64,000 bases of DNA from Rhinopomastus cyanomelas (taxonomy: Eukaryota > Chordata > Aves > Bucerotiformes > Rhinopomastidae). The stretch covers positions 124,001 to 188,000 of the forward strand of contig VXBP01009029.1 of assembly GCA_013400115.1 (NCBI GenBank), in the 5' to 3' direction. The translations under genes and the position numbers were made by a program. How positions within the stretch are numbered: position 1 is the stretch's first letter; every line of letters begins with the position of its first letter. Under the pieces are notes generated by a model. That model was not told where the DNA came from and searched no databases. It was given only the letters and a program-made list of their open reading frames with translations. Positions 34,801 through 48,777 of the stretch are shown in pieces.

Positions 34801-36125
34801 TGGTTCATTTGGCTGAACTCTTCATACAAAACAACGTGTTAGACCAGCTTAGTGCTGGGAACAGGAAGGCGCTAGCTCTGTGCAGGAAGGCACTAGCTGC
34901 CTGGGAAAGAGATGGGCAAAGGAACTCTGCTTTCAGCATCCGTGCTGACTGCTTACTGAGTAATTGTTCTTGTTTGTGTTGCCACCTCATCTAGAATAAT
35001 AGTAATGTTTCAAGTCAAAGAAACACATCTACAAAACCAAACCTTTCTAGCCAGTGGCAGCCGTCCCCCCCCAAGTCTCCCTCACCATGTCCTAGCAGCT
35101 TGTTCCAACTCTTTGCTTTGTGTTAAACAAGGAAGAGTGAGACTAGCACGTGTCTGATGTTTTAGTTGAATACACCTAATTTACAGACAAGTGGAAGAGG
35201 TATTTCCCTTCCAGACCTTCATTTTTGGTTACCTTTCAACAGTGCTGTTTAGCTTAACGAGCCAAAGGATTGGTTGCTGCTTTGGCTTGGGTTTCTTAAA
35301 TGTCATAGTGGGGAGTATTTGCTGCAGCAGGACATGGAAAATAGGGTTGAGCAAAGGGATAGAGAAGGCTCTGAATATTCCTCCAAGCCTTCTCTCTAGC
35401 AGTTTCACTGTCCTGGATGCCGTTGCTCCTCAGAGAGCTGAAAGCAGCTTGTCAGTCCGGGTTCCTTACTGGTCACTCTGCAGGGAAAGCTGGAGAGAAG
35501 GCTAGGAGGGGTAACACTGCCCCACTGTGGTGCATCTCCATCTTGCTCCACAGCTGAGCATCTTGGATGGTGGGGGGAGAGCACCAGAATGAGATGCAAC
35601 ACGAAGGTGCATGTCCTGGTGTCGGCTGAGTCTGCTCCAAGTGAGGACAGGCTCTAGGTCTGGCTGCAGACCGAGATATAGAAAACCACCGCAGGTTGGA
35701 AAGAGAAAGGTAAGGTCTTTTCAAATTATATCACCTGTCCAGATTTGGTCTTTAGCTTCTGGCTCTGAAAGCTTCATGGCAAAGAGTGATGATGGCTCAT
35801 GGGGGATGCTCAAAACCAGATGAATTTACAGAGATGTGAAACAAGTCCTGTTTCAGTTACTCCAAAGGCTATAAAGCTAAGAAGAGCTGAATGCCTCCCT
35901 ATATTCTCAAATAAAACAATTGTAAGTTCTGCACCCATGAGTCAAAAAACCATAGAAAAATGTAGATTAAAAAAATACATGGAGGTCCCAGGTCCAAGCA
36001 CCTGCTCAAACGATGTCTCAAAAAAGATAGACCATGTTGCTCAGGACCTTATCCTGTCAAATCTTGAATATATCTCTTAACTACTTCATACCTCGACCTT
36101 GTCTGCATCACTAATAGGAACAAAT
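25850..36125. other. Long intergenic stretch without recognised genes
   Basis: No coding family, RNA gene or clear repeat was recognised over about 10 kb. The longest frame is 31595-32137 (-), 180 codons, low-complexity and without recognisable domains. Conserved regulatory elements may exist but cannot be told by eye. Confidence 0.5.
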
Positions 36126-36130
36126 TTTTT

Positions 36131-36645
36131 TCATAGAATTGTAGAATCATTAGGGATTGGAAGGGACCTCGAAAGATCATCTAGTCCAATCCCCCTGCCA
36201 CAGCAGGATCACCCAGACCAAGTCATACAGTCAGTCAGGGTTAGAAGGAACCACAGGATCATCCAGTTCCAACTCCCCTGCCATGGGCAGGGACACCCCG
36301 CCCTAGATCAGGCTGGCCAGAGCCTCATCCAACGCGGTCTTAAACACTTTCAAGGACAGGGCCTCCACCACCTTCCTGGGCAACCCATTCCAGACTCTCA
36401 CCACTCTCACGGTATATCCAGCCAGAATTTCCCTTGTTGCAACCCGTGTCGTCTCTCTTGCACACCTCAGAGAAGATTCTATCTCTGTCTTTTGTCTTGC
36501 TCAACTATAGCTAACTGCAAATAGATCCCGCTTCAGACTTATCTTCTTTAGGCTGAACAAAATCAGTTCACTTCTTACCATGAAGTCCTGCGCTTCATGG
36601 ATATCTTTGTGATCCTGTGGTTGAACTCTGCAGTTTATTAATAGC
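36131..36645 (-). mobile_element. CR1 with chimeric 3' end
   Basis: It begins tcatagaattgtagaatcat and runs through gattggaagggacctcgaa to accaagtca. It then switches into a second, normally also 3'-terminal, CR1-like segment (cagtcagtcagggttagaag, ccagttccaactcccctgcc), then the usual body to about 36645. The first 130 bases differ at about four positions from the CR1 at 15304-15436. Confidence 0.88.
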
Positions 36646-36796
36646 TCTCCTGTCTTGGGAAATGCAAAATGTGTCTCAAAACTCTGGGTATGTTGAGCAG
36701 AGCAGCACAGTCTCTCTCCGCAGGGTTTGGGTGTGCTTTATGCTGGGCAATGTTGAAGACATCATCTTTTTGTGATGGGTCTAGATACTGTGGCAT

Positions 36797-37620
36797 ATAG
36801 AACCATAGAATCATGGAATATATTGGACTGGCAGGAACCAGCAAAGTCCACCTAGTACAACCTCCTACAAAAAGCAGGGACATCTCTAACTAGACCAGAT
36901 TGCCCAGAACCCTAACCAGCCTGACCTTGAATGTCTCCAGGGATAGGGCCTCTATCATCTCTCTAGGCAACCTGTTCTAATGATCCAACACTGTCAGATT
37001 AAAGAACTTTTTCTTTATTTCTAACCTAAATCTACCCTTTTCCAGCTTAAAACTATGACTTCTTGTCCTATCATTCCATGTCCTATTGAATAAATCTTTC
37101 CCCTTGTAGGCCCTTTCCAGGTATTGGAAAAATCTCTGTGAGGTACCCTCAGAACATTTTCTTTTTCAGGCTGAACAACCCCAACTTTCTTAGCCTGTAA
37201 GAGAGGTGCTCCAGCCCTCTGATCATTTTCACGGCCTCCTCTGGACCAACAGGTCCTTGTCCTTCCTGTATGGAGAGCTCGAGAGCTGGGTGCAGTTCTC
37301 CAGGCGAGGTCTCACCAGAGCAAAGTAGTGCCTCTGCCAGAATCATCCCTCTTAATCTGGTGGCAACACTTCTTTTGATGCTGCACAGGATGCAGTTGGC
37401 CTTCTGGGCAGCAGTTGCTCATTGGTGGCTCCTCTCATGCACCGCTATCCCCAGGTCTTTTTACACAGGTCTGCTCTCCAGCAAGTCTTCTCCCACCCTA
37501 TATTGATACTGCTGGTTGCCCTGGCCCAGGTGCAGGACCCTGCACTTGGCTGCGTTTAACTTCATGAGTATTGGCACATCTTCCCTCTACTGCTGGAAGC
37601 TGTCTAGATGACTTTTGGAC
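36797..37620 (-). mobile_element. CR1, longer reverse-oriented copy
   Basis: Starting agaaccatagaatcatggaa and extending about 820 bases through aggctgaacaaccccaac, gcaaagtagtgcctctgcc and caggtgcaggaccctgcactt. This is the longest continuous CR1 in the window and is more diverged than the young copies, with many scattered changes. Confidence 0.9.
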
Positions 37621-37624
37621 AGTG

Positions 37625-40410
37625 AAGTATGCTGGTGTACAATAATACGAGACTGCCTCAGAGCTCTCTGTGCACATTGAGAGAGTCCTCTACAAACTCC
37701 TGCCTGCATAGGACTGTATTGCTTGCCCCATGAACTAATGCTGGTTTGGGAAACCCTCTGTGGAGGTACAGAGTGCCTGACAGTCTTACACTGTCCCTGA
37801 GTTTGGGAACATTACTTCAAGGCTTTGTATTTGATATTTACAATGCTTCAGTCTGTGTTCTTGCGATTTTTAACTGGCATTTATTTACAGAATAGAGAGC
37901 AAGAAGTACTTTTGACAGGCACATGCAGCAACTGGTTTCAGTGCGATGGGGCAGGGCTCACTTTACAGACATTTTTAGACTTAATTAGGAAAGGTTGTGG
38001 GGAGGAAACAGCTGCATCTACATTTTTCTCTTTCCCACTGGTTTTAGCTCCTTTAGTGTTGGATGGACTTCTCTGTGTACACAGCCCAGTTCTTTGTAGG
38101 CACAGTGGTACAGAATAGTGGAGTTTGCTACCATCTTTCAGGTGGCCTGGTTCTCCTCAGAGTAATACAATTAAGGCTGTGGAGCACCCCACAACTGTCT
38201 GCTAAAGAAACATATGCCTGCAGCTCCAGCATCAGGGATGTTGTTGGTGCCACAGGCTTGATACAGACATAGCTTCCTCTTTAACCTCTGCCTAGGGAAG
38301 GTGCTCTTTCTGCTTCGCTACATTGCAACAAACAGGTTGTTGGAAGAGGTTAAAATGGCTTTTGAACAGGAGTCTTGTCTTCTCCTACAGCTTTTTCTTC
38401 ACTTGCTTCTGTTTCTGCAACAGTACAATGTAAGGAAGATACATAGCATACCCTGCAAAAGTGGGGTATTGTTACCATGAATAGAAAGAAAAGAAGAACA
38501 AGAAGGACCAAGTCTCTCCTACAGCCTTCCTGCTCCCCTCCACCTACCCACAAAAAACTTTGTTAAATGCAGAACACTATTTTTCTAACAGAAACAGCTA
38601 AGAGATTTGACTCATCACCCACAGTGCTCCAAAACCAGAAGCTGCTCCTCTAAGCTGCGAGCTGACTGAATTCTGCACACTGCAAAGCAAGTTTGCATTT
38701 CCCCAGGGTGATTGGAAGTGATCTTGCTGAGCTCTCCATTATTATAGTTGATGTATATTTCCTTGAATCCAAGGTTTTTTTCCAGAATTGCACAAAGCAG
38801 GTAGAGTTTATGAACAGCTTTATTTCAACTTTTGGAAATTAATGACTTCTGGGTGTATTTTCAAGGGGTTTTGTAGTAAGGATGGCAGATTACTCATATG
38901 TTCTTCTTAAAAAGATTTCAGGAACAGGTGAAATCCCTGGAGAACATGTATTAAGAATATCCAACAAGCCAATTCTTTTGCTTTCTTGTGCTTTTTGCCA
39001 ACATGTTGAATGGCTCTGAATTACCAAGAACAAGTCAGCTGCCCAGACATTTGCCTTGTCAAGCTGTGCTTGTGTGTTTGGGTTCTTTTCTGTATAGGTA
39101 GCCTTGTGAAATAAGCAGCAAAAGCATCTAGTGTGAACTTCAGATCTACCCATTTTCCCAGCAGTGACTCCTTATACTTAATGTAATGGCTTGTAGTTAA
39201 ATTGGATGCTGCGTTTCTTCATTTTGCAGTGTAACACATACACAGTCACATCTGATGGTGGCATCACACCCAGTACTGCCTTCTATGAGTATTAACACAC
39301 TGAAAAGCAAGGTGTTGTCTATAATGGTGAACTTTTAATGAATAATCAAAGTTAAATTCCTTTTCCCCCAGGCTTTTGGGTTTAAGTGTCACATATTTTC
39401 CCTAACACCGTTACTGGTATTGTTCCAGTTGAAAGCTGAGATTGTAACGTAATTCTGTGTTTATGGAAGCAGGGTGGTTTAGAAAATTGTGGAGCAATGC
39501 AAGACTCCGAGAGATCTAACAGAGCCTGTGGCAGTTCCCCCTCCCAGTCCCATGGTGATTGCTGTGCCACTGCAGCCCATTTTGGTGGTTACATGACAAA
39601 ACGAACTGAGTCCCGCTGAGCGTCGCTTAGCTAGGGAGAGGTGTGTGAGCACACAAGAGGGCGTGTGAGAAGACATCAACTGCGAGTAACCCTGCCATCA
39701 GTCAGACTTAGGTTTTAACCACCAAGGTCATCCCTGTACTTCTTCACGTGCAGAAATCCCTTTGGGAAGGGAATGGAAATGTACTTCTGGTGATCCACGC
39801 ATGAAGGTCTCAGGTGTTCTTCAGGACAGGGGCTGACCCACTACCTTGTTCTCTTGCTGATAAAGGCAAAGGTAAAAGGGACAGGGGAGTCAAAACTGTT
39901 CCTTGAAACTTTATTCTCTGAGTTTTACACATTGGATTCTGCTCACTAAGGAAAACCTTGCGCTGTTTGGATTTGGCTTTCCAGATTACTATCAAAACCA
40001 CCCAAGACTTTATTGCAAAGATGATGCTTGCTACGGTATCAACAAGTTCCTTTTCGCATCCCTTTCTACCACAGTTATCTACTGATACTAGCAGATGGAC
40101 CTCATAGAGCCTTGAAGACACTTCAAGACCTGAAGCTCAGGAACACACTTTTGTCTTTGGAGTAGGACATTTGTGTCGATCAACTTTTCAAGAATTTTCT
40201 AAGAAAATGTTCCCTACAGTTTTTGTGTTAAATGTTGTCTGGAGACATACAGGAAGGCAGTATTTGGCTCCTGTTTGTAACTACTCAGTACTAAGTATTT
40301 GTGCTTTCATCTCAGATTAATGTAATTGTTGTGAAAGTGTTCACTTCTACATGCCTGAGGAAAAGCTGAACTCCATTTCTTTGCTTACAAATAGCTCCTC
40401 CAGTTGATCA
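37625..40410. other. Intergenic DNA, nothing recognised
   Basis: Short frames only on both strands, and no repeat or RNA gene could be placed. Confidence 0.45.
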
Positions 40411-40414
40411 CCTG

Positions 40415-40627
40415 GCTTCATGGTGAGGGTGACAGAGCACTGGAACAGGCTGCCCAGGGGGGTTGTGGAGTCTCCCTCACTGGAGATGTTCAAGACCCAA
40501 CTGGATAAGTTCCTGTGTGACTTGGTTTAGGTGATCCTGCTGTTGCAGGTGGATTGGACTAGATGATCTTTTGAGGTCCCTTCCAATCTGTAGTGATTGT
40601 ATGATTCTATGATTCTATGATTTTATG
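40415..40627 (+). mobile_element. CR1 3' end
   Basis: Begins tggtgagggtgacagagcac and ends with about four copies of the tail repeat (gattctatgattctatgatt). It is a 5'-truncated copy of the young subfamily. Confidence 0.93.
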
Positions 40628-40629
40628 CA

Positions 40630-43600
40630 TTGTGTTTGCAAAATTCAGGAAGGTCTGTATCCCCTAGTGCTTGAGACCCTCAAAATGCATGCATCCAAAA
40701 CCGCCTTTCCAGAAGTGTTGAGCCTCAAAGTTATTGATTATTTTAAGGAACAATCCATGATAACCCAAAGTAAAACTCTTTTCTAGCAGAAAAAATCCCC
40801 ATGGAGGTATAAAACTTCTGGTTTACAAACCATACTAACACACTCTCTTGAAGACTGTTCAAGGGAAAGTACCATTTGACCTTGAACTTTGCAGTTTATA
40901 TAAAGAATGGATTTAGTTGCTCCAAAGTGTGCTTTTTTCTAAATACATATTCTACTTAAATATCTGTTATTTTATGCATCTCTAGGTCAACAGTCAAAGT
41001 GAGTTGTAGGTATATGAGAAAGGTACTAACACGTCTTCCCATCATTGTTAATCCTATTACAGGGCAAGATGGGCTACCTGCTGTTCTGGACTCACCAGGA
41101 GTGCAGAGCAAATTATAAGTGCTTGCCTAAGTTATCCTCCCTGTGCTGATAATTTGATTGATTGGTATGTTCTGGGCTGTTTGTTTATGAGACATATATA
41201 GTATCACGAATACAAAAGACTGTCAAAGGGAGTGGTAAAATTGTCCTGGAATTACAGTCCTTCAAAATCTTAATAGTTAATGTGACTGCTCATTTCTTTG
41301 GAAATGGTTTGGGCGTGATAAAGCTTTATGTGCACAGCTCAAGTGTGTATAAAAGATAGAATCTGGATAAGGGGGGAAAAGGTGCAGCTCTCTCGCTTTT
41401 GGCTTAGAGTATCCAGGACATGATAAGGCATGTCCTGCTATTTTCTGTTCTGATATATGTTAACCTGAACCTCAGGCCTTCACAATGCAGGCAGGTGGTG
41501 GGAGGAGCCCTTCTGAAGAGAAGAGAAATATTTTCACTACAGTATCTAAACCTCTTGAATGTGAGATGCTTAATGTACCCACAAATGTCAACAAAGCCTG
41601 ATTGCAGAGAGTCTGCTGGCATCTAGACTCCTCTACAACATCCGGATGCTTTTGTATGAATCCCTTACCTGATAGCAGCTCACACACACAGGATCACTAG
41701 TACAATAAAACTCCGTTTTTATGTCTTCTGCTTTAGGATGGTTGAGATGTGATTCCTTGTTTCTATACACCAGGCACATGGGAGAACAAACAGTTGAAAC
41801 TAGTAGAGGCTGCAGCACAGTCTGTGAAGGGCTTTTGAGTAACTTCTCACGTCTCTTCTTGGGCAGATGGGTGATCAAATCTCTCAGGAGGAGCTTGCTG
41901 GTTAAGGCAGTTACTGTGAAGCTGCCCCAGACTGCTCCTACTTCTCTTCCCTTATCACCTCTCTTCTCTGTATGCATGGGGTACAACCTATCCTGTGTAC
42001 TAATTCCTGCCCTGACTGCCAAACACAGGCAATTGAATGTTCTCCCTCCCCACAGGGATGAGCTTGGGGTCTCAAGAAAGAAACAAGTCAGAGCTTAATC
42101 TGGTGGTGATACAAAAGACGTTGGCTGTTTCCTGGAAGATGAGGATAAAGCATATCTGCTTTGTAACCAAGGGGTGTCTGCATTCACAACTGCAGCTTTT
42201 CCATGTGAAGGAGCCGAGTTCCTCCTGTTTCTGGAGGAGGACAATGTAGCAGTGATTTTCTCGCAACTTCCTTCATCTTCCTACTGACTTGCAGACTGCA
42301 GCCACAGCTTTTAGGTGCTGTCATTTCTTTTCATCGGCAGTGCTGTTATCACCTGAAGATTCAACACCACAGTAATTCCGCATGAGCTCCACCTTAAAGC
42401 ACCCTGAAAGCTGAAGTTAGGACAGGATATGGCACCTCCTTGCTAAGCTAGGTGTTTTTCTGCACGCATATGACACTGTAGCATGCTTCTTGGTTTCTGG
42501 GTGGAGTTCAAAATGCAGCTTCTGACCAGTAAAACCTTTGTACCCCATTGTCTCAAGTCTTCTAGAAAAACATTCAATAGAGAGGTCTTTTGGTTTAGCA
42601 GGAGGAAGATCCTCAAGGACTGTGTCCTGCAGTCAACCCTTAATTTTACACCTCTCGCACCTCTGGGATCTGAGGCAGCATAGCTCAAACCTGTGACCCA
42701 CCAGGTTTTTGTCATCTCAGTGGTATTGTCTGAGGAGAACACCAAGTCAGGGAAGCCCATCCTGAAGGCAGGAGGTCCAATGTTCCTGCCCCTCTGCTTT
42801 CATTCAAACATTTTGCACCATGATAGCGTACACACTTAATTTGTTTGATAATGGAAAGGACTGCATTTTAAATACTTGTCTGGACACTCTTTTTTTCCTT
42901 CTCATTCCTGTACAAGACAGCAAGTAAATGATACAAACAAACTGGGTCTTACTATTCCAGGTGGTGGAAGAAGCAGAGATCCAAAGTTGACTCTGCACTA
43001 ACACGACTGTTTTTCTCTGCAGCAACTGCAAGAAGCATCCTTGCCACTGTCACTATCCAATGGATTTGGACTCCTTCATGTTCATGCCGTGACTGAACCA
43101 ATTGTTTCATTTTATCAGACTTTTATTAATTTTTAATAATTAAAATGTGTTATTTTCTCACCTGTGAGAATGGTATGACAAGACTATATCTATGTTGACA
43201 TAACTCAAAGCTCCCACAGGTAAGGGCTTATATGTGCTGTTTGGTCTGCAGTGGAATCATTTTAGGTATGATTAAATGTGTTTCTCTTTTAAAGTAGGTG
43301 AAATCCACAGCCTTTAGCTATTAACAGACATTCCTAGCTGCCCACTTAGCTCAGTGACAACATTTAGTTAAGGAAATCAATGTGACAGAAGTGAGAAACT
43401 GTTAGGAAAAAACAGCTGAAAGACTCCCCCAGGAGGAAGGTGGTGATGGGTCTTCTGAGGAACTTGTGTGAAGGAGTCTACGAAATGCTGACCAAGGGGG
43501 TTCCTTGCCCAGCAAGCACCGTTATGATGACCTGAAGAAAGAATCAGACACAGAGTTTACCTCTTTTCTTAACATTCATTGTGCTGTAAGAACAATTCTG

Positions 43601-44635
43601 GGTATGTTTGCTCTAAAGCAAAATGACAAATTGCATATATCTCACTTGGAAAATACATTTGTGGTTCAGATGTGAGGCAATCACTGAAGTCACATAAGCT
43701 ACTTATGGATTTGTCAGTATAATGGTTTATTCTTGAGAAAACAGCAAAACATTGAAACTTAAGCTTTTACAGAGAAGTGCGGAGGAATAATGTCAAATTT
43801 TCCAACTTAATGCTTCATCATAGCAAACCATACGTGCATGGAGGTATGGGGTCTTCCTGAGAAAGACCAGTCATTTTTTGTCCTGAAACTCCAAAGTAGG
43901 CTGTGAACTACAAGTGCCCTGGAAGTCTGAGCATGTTAGTTCCTTACCAGATCATTAGCTAACCCCAAGCAAAGAGCAACAGCAGGTTTGTCTGCCTGTG
44001 TGTGAGTTCCACACCTGTAGTAATATGAAAGGAAGATTCATCTGTGGNTCATTTGGCCCTTTTTAGAGTGACAGGTAGAGTCCTGCATTGGCTGCAGAGA
44101 TTTGGCAGGCATACTCTAGGTATTACTCACCACACAGCTTTGTTAGGGGGTCAGATTAAAGCACACCCAACCTGCAGATAAAGCCAGATTTCTTTGCTGC
44201 GTGTAACTCATTCTAGTAGCTCCCTTTTTGTTCCAAGATAATGAAAGCATCAATGTTCCTTTTTTTTTTTCCTAATTAATGAAACTGTATTTATGAAGGA
44301 CTGTCAGTCCGTTTCCTTGATGCTGTCTTACTGTCTGGGCAACAGGAAATTAACTTTGTAACTATAGGGGTTCACAAAAGATGAATTTCCCTGCTAGTAT
44401 TCCCATATGATAAATCCTTTTTGCTGGTGCCAGTATGAAATTGTGAGTGGGTGTCCTTTGTTACAATAACAAGGTATCCAGAGCAGCAGGCACAGTACCT
44501 ACCTACTGATTCCCAGTTTGGGCGAACACCAAAGCATCAGACAGGTAAGAAATAAAAGTTTCTGGCAGCAAATGATGATGTTTCAGGAATGGAAATGGTT
44601 TTGCAGCACCCAGAATTAAGCCAATTTTTGAGACA
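40630..44635. other. Intergenic DNA, nothing recognised
   Basis: AT-rich single-copy sequence. A single N at 44048 marks an unresolved base or contig join. Frames such as 42443-42760 (-) have no recognised homologue. Confidence 0.45.
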
Positions 44636-44639
44636 TCCA

Positions 44640-44815
44640 GTCCAGGAGAAGCTTTGAGAAAATACGAGAGGAAGCTTCCTCACAAACCTGTCGCAGCCCT
44701 GGGCTCAGGGAGGTAGTGGGATCTCCATCCTTGAAGATCACCTGACTTAGGAGTGAGCCCTGCTTGTAGCCAGTGGATGGACTAGAGACCTCCAGAGATG
44801 TTTTCTAGCTAAATA
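44640..44815 (+). repeat. Old CR1 fragment
   Basis: Order of segments (gggctcagggaggtagtggg, ctccatccttgaagat, ggatggactagagacctcca) follows the plus-strand CR1 3' body, with heavy divergence and no tail repeat. Confidence 0.6.
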
Positions 44816-45417
44816 TTTTTGAGCTCTTTTAATCACATTTCACAGGATCCTTACAGTGGACTGAGATGGAGTCTTTCTGACTGAATGCTGCTTCTTATGC
44901 CATGATCAGGACCTTATGCTAGCACCCAGCCTGTGCTGAGATTAAGTAGTGGCTTGCCAAGAGGAAAACATAGAAGCTGAGAACACAAAGATAAAAGCAA
45001 GGTCCAGAACAAGCTTATGCCTTTCTTCTGTCTGACACCTCATGAAACCTAAACCAAGGAGAAATTATGCTGAAGCAAGCAGAGTTCTGAGGTAGAGTTA
45101 TTACTCCATAGTTATCCCTGCATCTTAGACAACACACAAGACCAGCTTGCTAATCAGGAGGATCCCAGGAGACCTGAAAGGAGAACTTTTTCAAGTATTG
45201 TCTCAAAATCTTACACTTTAATTGAAACTGGGGTTGGCTGGTGTTCCAATAAGTACCATGAAAGTTTGCAGAGTACTTCAACATGGCTCTTTTAATACTG
45301 CTTACTTCAAAGCAAAACCAGGTTTTATTTGCCCCAAAACTGGCTTCTGCATTATGTGGAATTTGATTTTTCTTTCCATTAAATATGAAGCTTGAGGGTT
45401 ACTAATATGTGAATGAA

Positions 45418-45582
45418 AAGCTGGAGTCTCCTTCAGTGGAGATGTTCAAGACCCACTTGGAGGTGTTCCTGTGTGACTTGGTCTAGGTGATCCTGCTGTG
45501 GCAGGGGGATTGGACTGGATGATCTTTTGAGGTCCTTTCCAGTCCCTGATGATTCTATGGTTCTATAATTCTACGATTTTAG
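45418..45582 (+). mobile_element. CR1 3' end, short
   Basis: Runs from gctggagtctccttcagtgg to a tail repeat with variants (gattctatggttctataatt). 5'-truncated to about 165 bases. Confidence 0.92.
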
Positions 45583-45584
45583 CT

Positions 45585-46340
45585 TGATACCTGGTGGTTT
45601 TTATGCACTGTGTCACCTCAAGTGACCCTGCCCAGATTGATGGGTATATACCTCTCCATGACTGTGTACACATAGATGTAAGGATGTACAGGAAATATGT
45701 GAAAAATTAAGAGTGTGCAAAGACAGCTTTGCTTAAATGAAAGTGACTTTCCTACTCTGTAAGATCTGAGGCAAATCAACTGATTGCTGGGGCACTGAGG
45801 AGATTTTCCAAAAACTCACAAAGCACTGAGTTCTTGGTAAGGATGAACTGTGGATTCCTCTGGATGCCTCTACACATTCTTATAACAAGAGATCAATAGG
45901 AGGTCGAGGAGTAAAGCTTCATTTCCAGCACTTCTAACCTGACAAGAGTGAAACAAAACTGAAATGCACCCTACAAATAGACGTAAAGGCACTCAAAAAT
46001 GGCAGCGTGGGTTCAGGAAGTGATCTTTCCTCTTACCAGTGACCAATAGATAATGGCCACTCTATTGGAATCCATCTCCTCCACAGCTGCACAGTGCTGG
46101 GGAAAACACTGTGCCAGAACAGCATCTGAGAAGGAGTGGATGTTAAACATGCGTGACCATCTGCCAGATACTGTTGCAAGCTGTATTATCCCACTGGGCT
46201 GCTGACTTGCTGTTCAATTAAGAACAAGTCCTACACTTGGTACTCATCTGAGTAAGCCCCAGGGTCACATAAATAATTCCCAGGATTACTCAGAAATTAA
46301 TTTTAAGGCATGATTAACACGTGACTGGGAGTTGCAGGTT
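45585..46340. other. Intergenic DNA, nothing recognised
   Basis: No gene or placeable repeat seen. Confidence 0.4.
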
Positions 46341-46345
46341 TTGCA

Positions 46346-46620
46346 CACAGAATCATAGCAACATCCAGATGAGGACCTCATTCTGGAGGTCTTTCGTACA
46401 ACCCTCCTCTCCAAGGCCAGTGGACTTCAAAGAGGAGCCAGGGTGGTCAGAGGCTTGTCCAGCTGAATTTGGGACATGTCCAACAGTGGAGATCCAACTA
46501 TCTTTCTTGGCCCTGTCCCACACCACTCTCATGGAAAGTAGTTTTTCTCCTTTCATGTGCAGCCAGAATTTCCCCATGGTGTGATGTGTCCCATTTGACC
46601 CTTATGACAACTGACAAAAC
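46346..46620 (-). repeat. Old CR1 fragment
   Basis: Reverse-strand CR1 features are visible but decayed: agaatcatagcaacatcc, tcgtacaaccctcctctcc, and further on cagccagaatttccccatgg. Confidence 0.5.
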
Positions 46621-46624
46621 AAGA

Positions 46625-48535
46625 CATTCTAAGATATTCTGAGAGGAGGCTGGTGACTGTCTGTGAGGTAGAGGATGTCTGCAGTTAGGGCTTTGCCAAC
46701 ACATTTCTTCTTCGGGATGACAAAGCCTAATTTGCTCCATTTCTCCTCAATACATCAGGTGCTACAGCCTGACACTGATCTTGCTCCAGTTTGTCATCAA
46801 GTGGTGTTTTCTTCCATCCCTGACAGATACTCAGGAACCACAGCTGCCCTGAGAAGACAAATGTTCTTCTGGTGATGTTTCAGTGCTCACAGGGCTGTAC
46901 CACTGTCAGAACTAACTAGACACAACTAACTGCTTGTTCCCAGCAGTGATAGCACAGCCTATGTCCTCTCCCACCTGAGACTGAAAGAAGGAACTGCATG
47001 AGACCTCGTGTTTTCCTGACCAATGGTCCTGCATATCTTTCTTTAATGAGCATAACTGCAGCGGTCATGATGCTCTGGCTCCAGGCACAGGTCAGCCGCA
47101 CAGAAGCCTGTCTTGCTCAGGCAAACGACTCTTTGCTTGCAGTATCAACATGTACCAGTCTGGGGCTTTCCAGTGTAGGTACAAGGTCCAGGCAGTGTCT
47201 GTTGAGCAATGACGTAAAATCTGTGGGCCAGGTCCTCCCAAGAACTACTCCAGCTGTGCCAACAGCAGAGTCATCATATCAGGTATGCATCCACATTAGC
47301 TTTCCAGCAAAAGTAGGCAGAGGTTCTGTCTGTGATGCTCTGAAATATGTTACTACCCCTTAGTGTCTGAGGGATGAAATGGACTGTGCAGCTAAACAAG
47401 GAAAACATGTAGTGTCAGTCTTTGGAGCTGCTGAAGCTGATGCCTGTTCACGAAGCTTTTCATGCTGATTGCAGTGGGCTCACTGCTCACAGGGTCTCAT
47501 CTGGATTATAGATGGTTTTACCTGAGTACACCAGTTTCAGCTCTCTCATCGTTGGGGTTTAAATAAGACCACCTTGCTGAAGCTGTGTGCTCCAATCAGG
47601 ACACAACAAGGTTATTTGCTCCTGCTGAACACTGCATCTTTGAGCTTGTTTGCTGTGCTCAGGGATCATGAATAGAGCCTTTTGGACACCATGAGGTCTT
47701 GCTCCATCCCATGAAGCCCTGACAGGACAGGTCCAGACCACACAGTAAATGGTTTGAGCTTCACAACTGCTTCTAAGACTTCCAGCCTGAGCCAGAGGCC
47801 TCAGAGAGATGCTGCTGAAGCCTGAGGACCTGCTTCCACAGAGAAGGCAGCCCACAGCCTGATCTTGATCTTGAGTTTAAAGTTGCTTTCTACGGATGTC
47901 AGCTGTGCTTCATGTAGAAGGACAGACCTGAAGCAGGGTATGAGAGCAAGGTGAAGTATGCAGGGAAAAAAATACACCAGCATTTCTGATATCTGTGTGC
48001 AATGCTGAGGAGTAGCTGATTAGCCTGAGACATATAGGAGTCACACAGAACACGTCAGGTACCTGCGGCCAGCATGGCTGAACCTCCATGTACTTGTTGA
48101 GGCAAACCAGACAAAAAGTACCTGATTTAGTCTGAAGGGGGAAGCTGGAGTCCAAAGTAAACATGTATGGGCAACACTTCTGAGTAGCTTGACTTTCAAG
48201 TTTCCTGAGAGCGGTTGTGCCCACAAAATCTGTCATGAGAAGGAATTTGTTTGATGAAGGATGTGTGGGGCTCTGTGCTCTTGTTCCAGGTTGGGGCATT
48301 CAGACAACTGATGAATGAAGCATGTTCTACTTGGGACAGTAAATATTTAACTGGAAAGTTTAGAAAGATCCATGCCTCTGAGTTTTCAAGGGCTCATCAA
48401 AGAAAGCATCTTTCCTGTGCTCACAAAACAAAAACTCAGAAAGAAGGACAGAGACTAGGAAATGCAGGGAAACTAGAAAAGCTGCCTCTGTCTGTAGCAC
48501 GCCATGGCCCAGAGTCACCTTCACTGCAGCATGTG
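46625..48535. other. Intergenic DNA, nothing recognised
   Basis: Short overlapping frames only. No family resemblance noted. Confidence 0.4.
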
Positions 48536-48540
48536 TGAGA

Positions 48541-48777
48541 GTCATAGAATCACAGAATACATTGGGTTGGAAGGAAACTTTAAAGGTTATGAGGTCCAAT
48601 CTACCTGCACTGAGCAGGAGCATCTGCAACTACAGCAGGTTGTCCAGAGCCTGATCCTGAATGTTGTAAGGGATGGCATGTCTGTCACCTCTGGGCAATC
48701 TGTTCCAGTGATCCAACAACCTCGTTGTAAAGAACTTCATCCTTACATCTAATTTAAATCTCTTCTCTTCTTATTTA
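48541..48777 (-). mobile_element. CR1 cluster, member 1 (older subfamily)
   Basis: Starts gtcatagaatcacagaatac and includes ttgggttggaaggaaactt and gtccagagcctgatcctga, a different 3' end type from its neighbour. It stops at cttcttattt, where member 2 begins, and may continue at 49858. Confidence 0.88.

Noticed and set aside
42443..42760. 105-codon minus-strand frame as a retroviral or host protein
   Set aside because: No motif could be identified and there is no supporting context.
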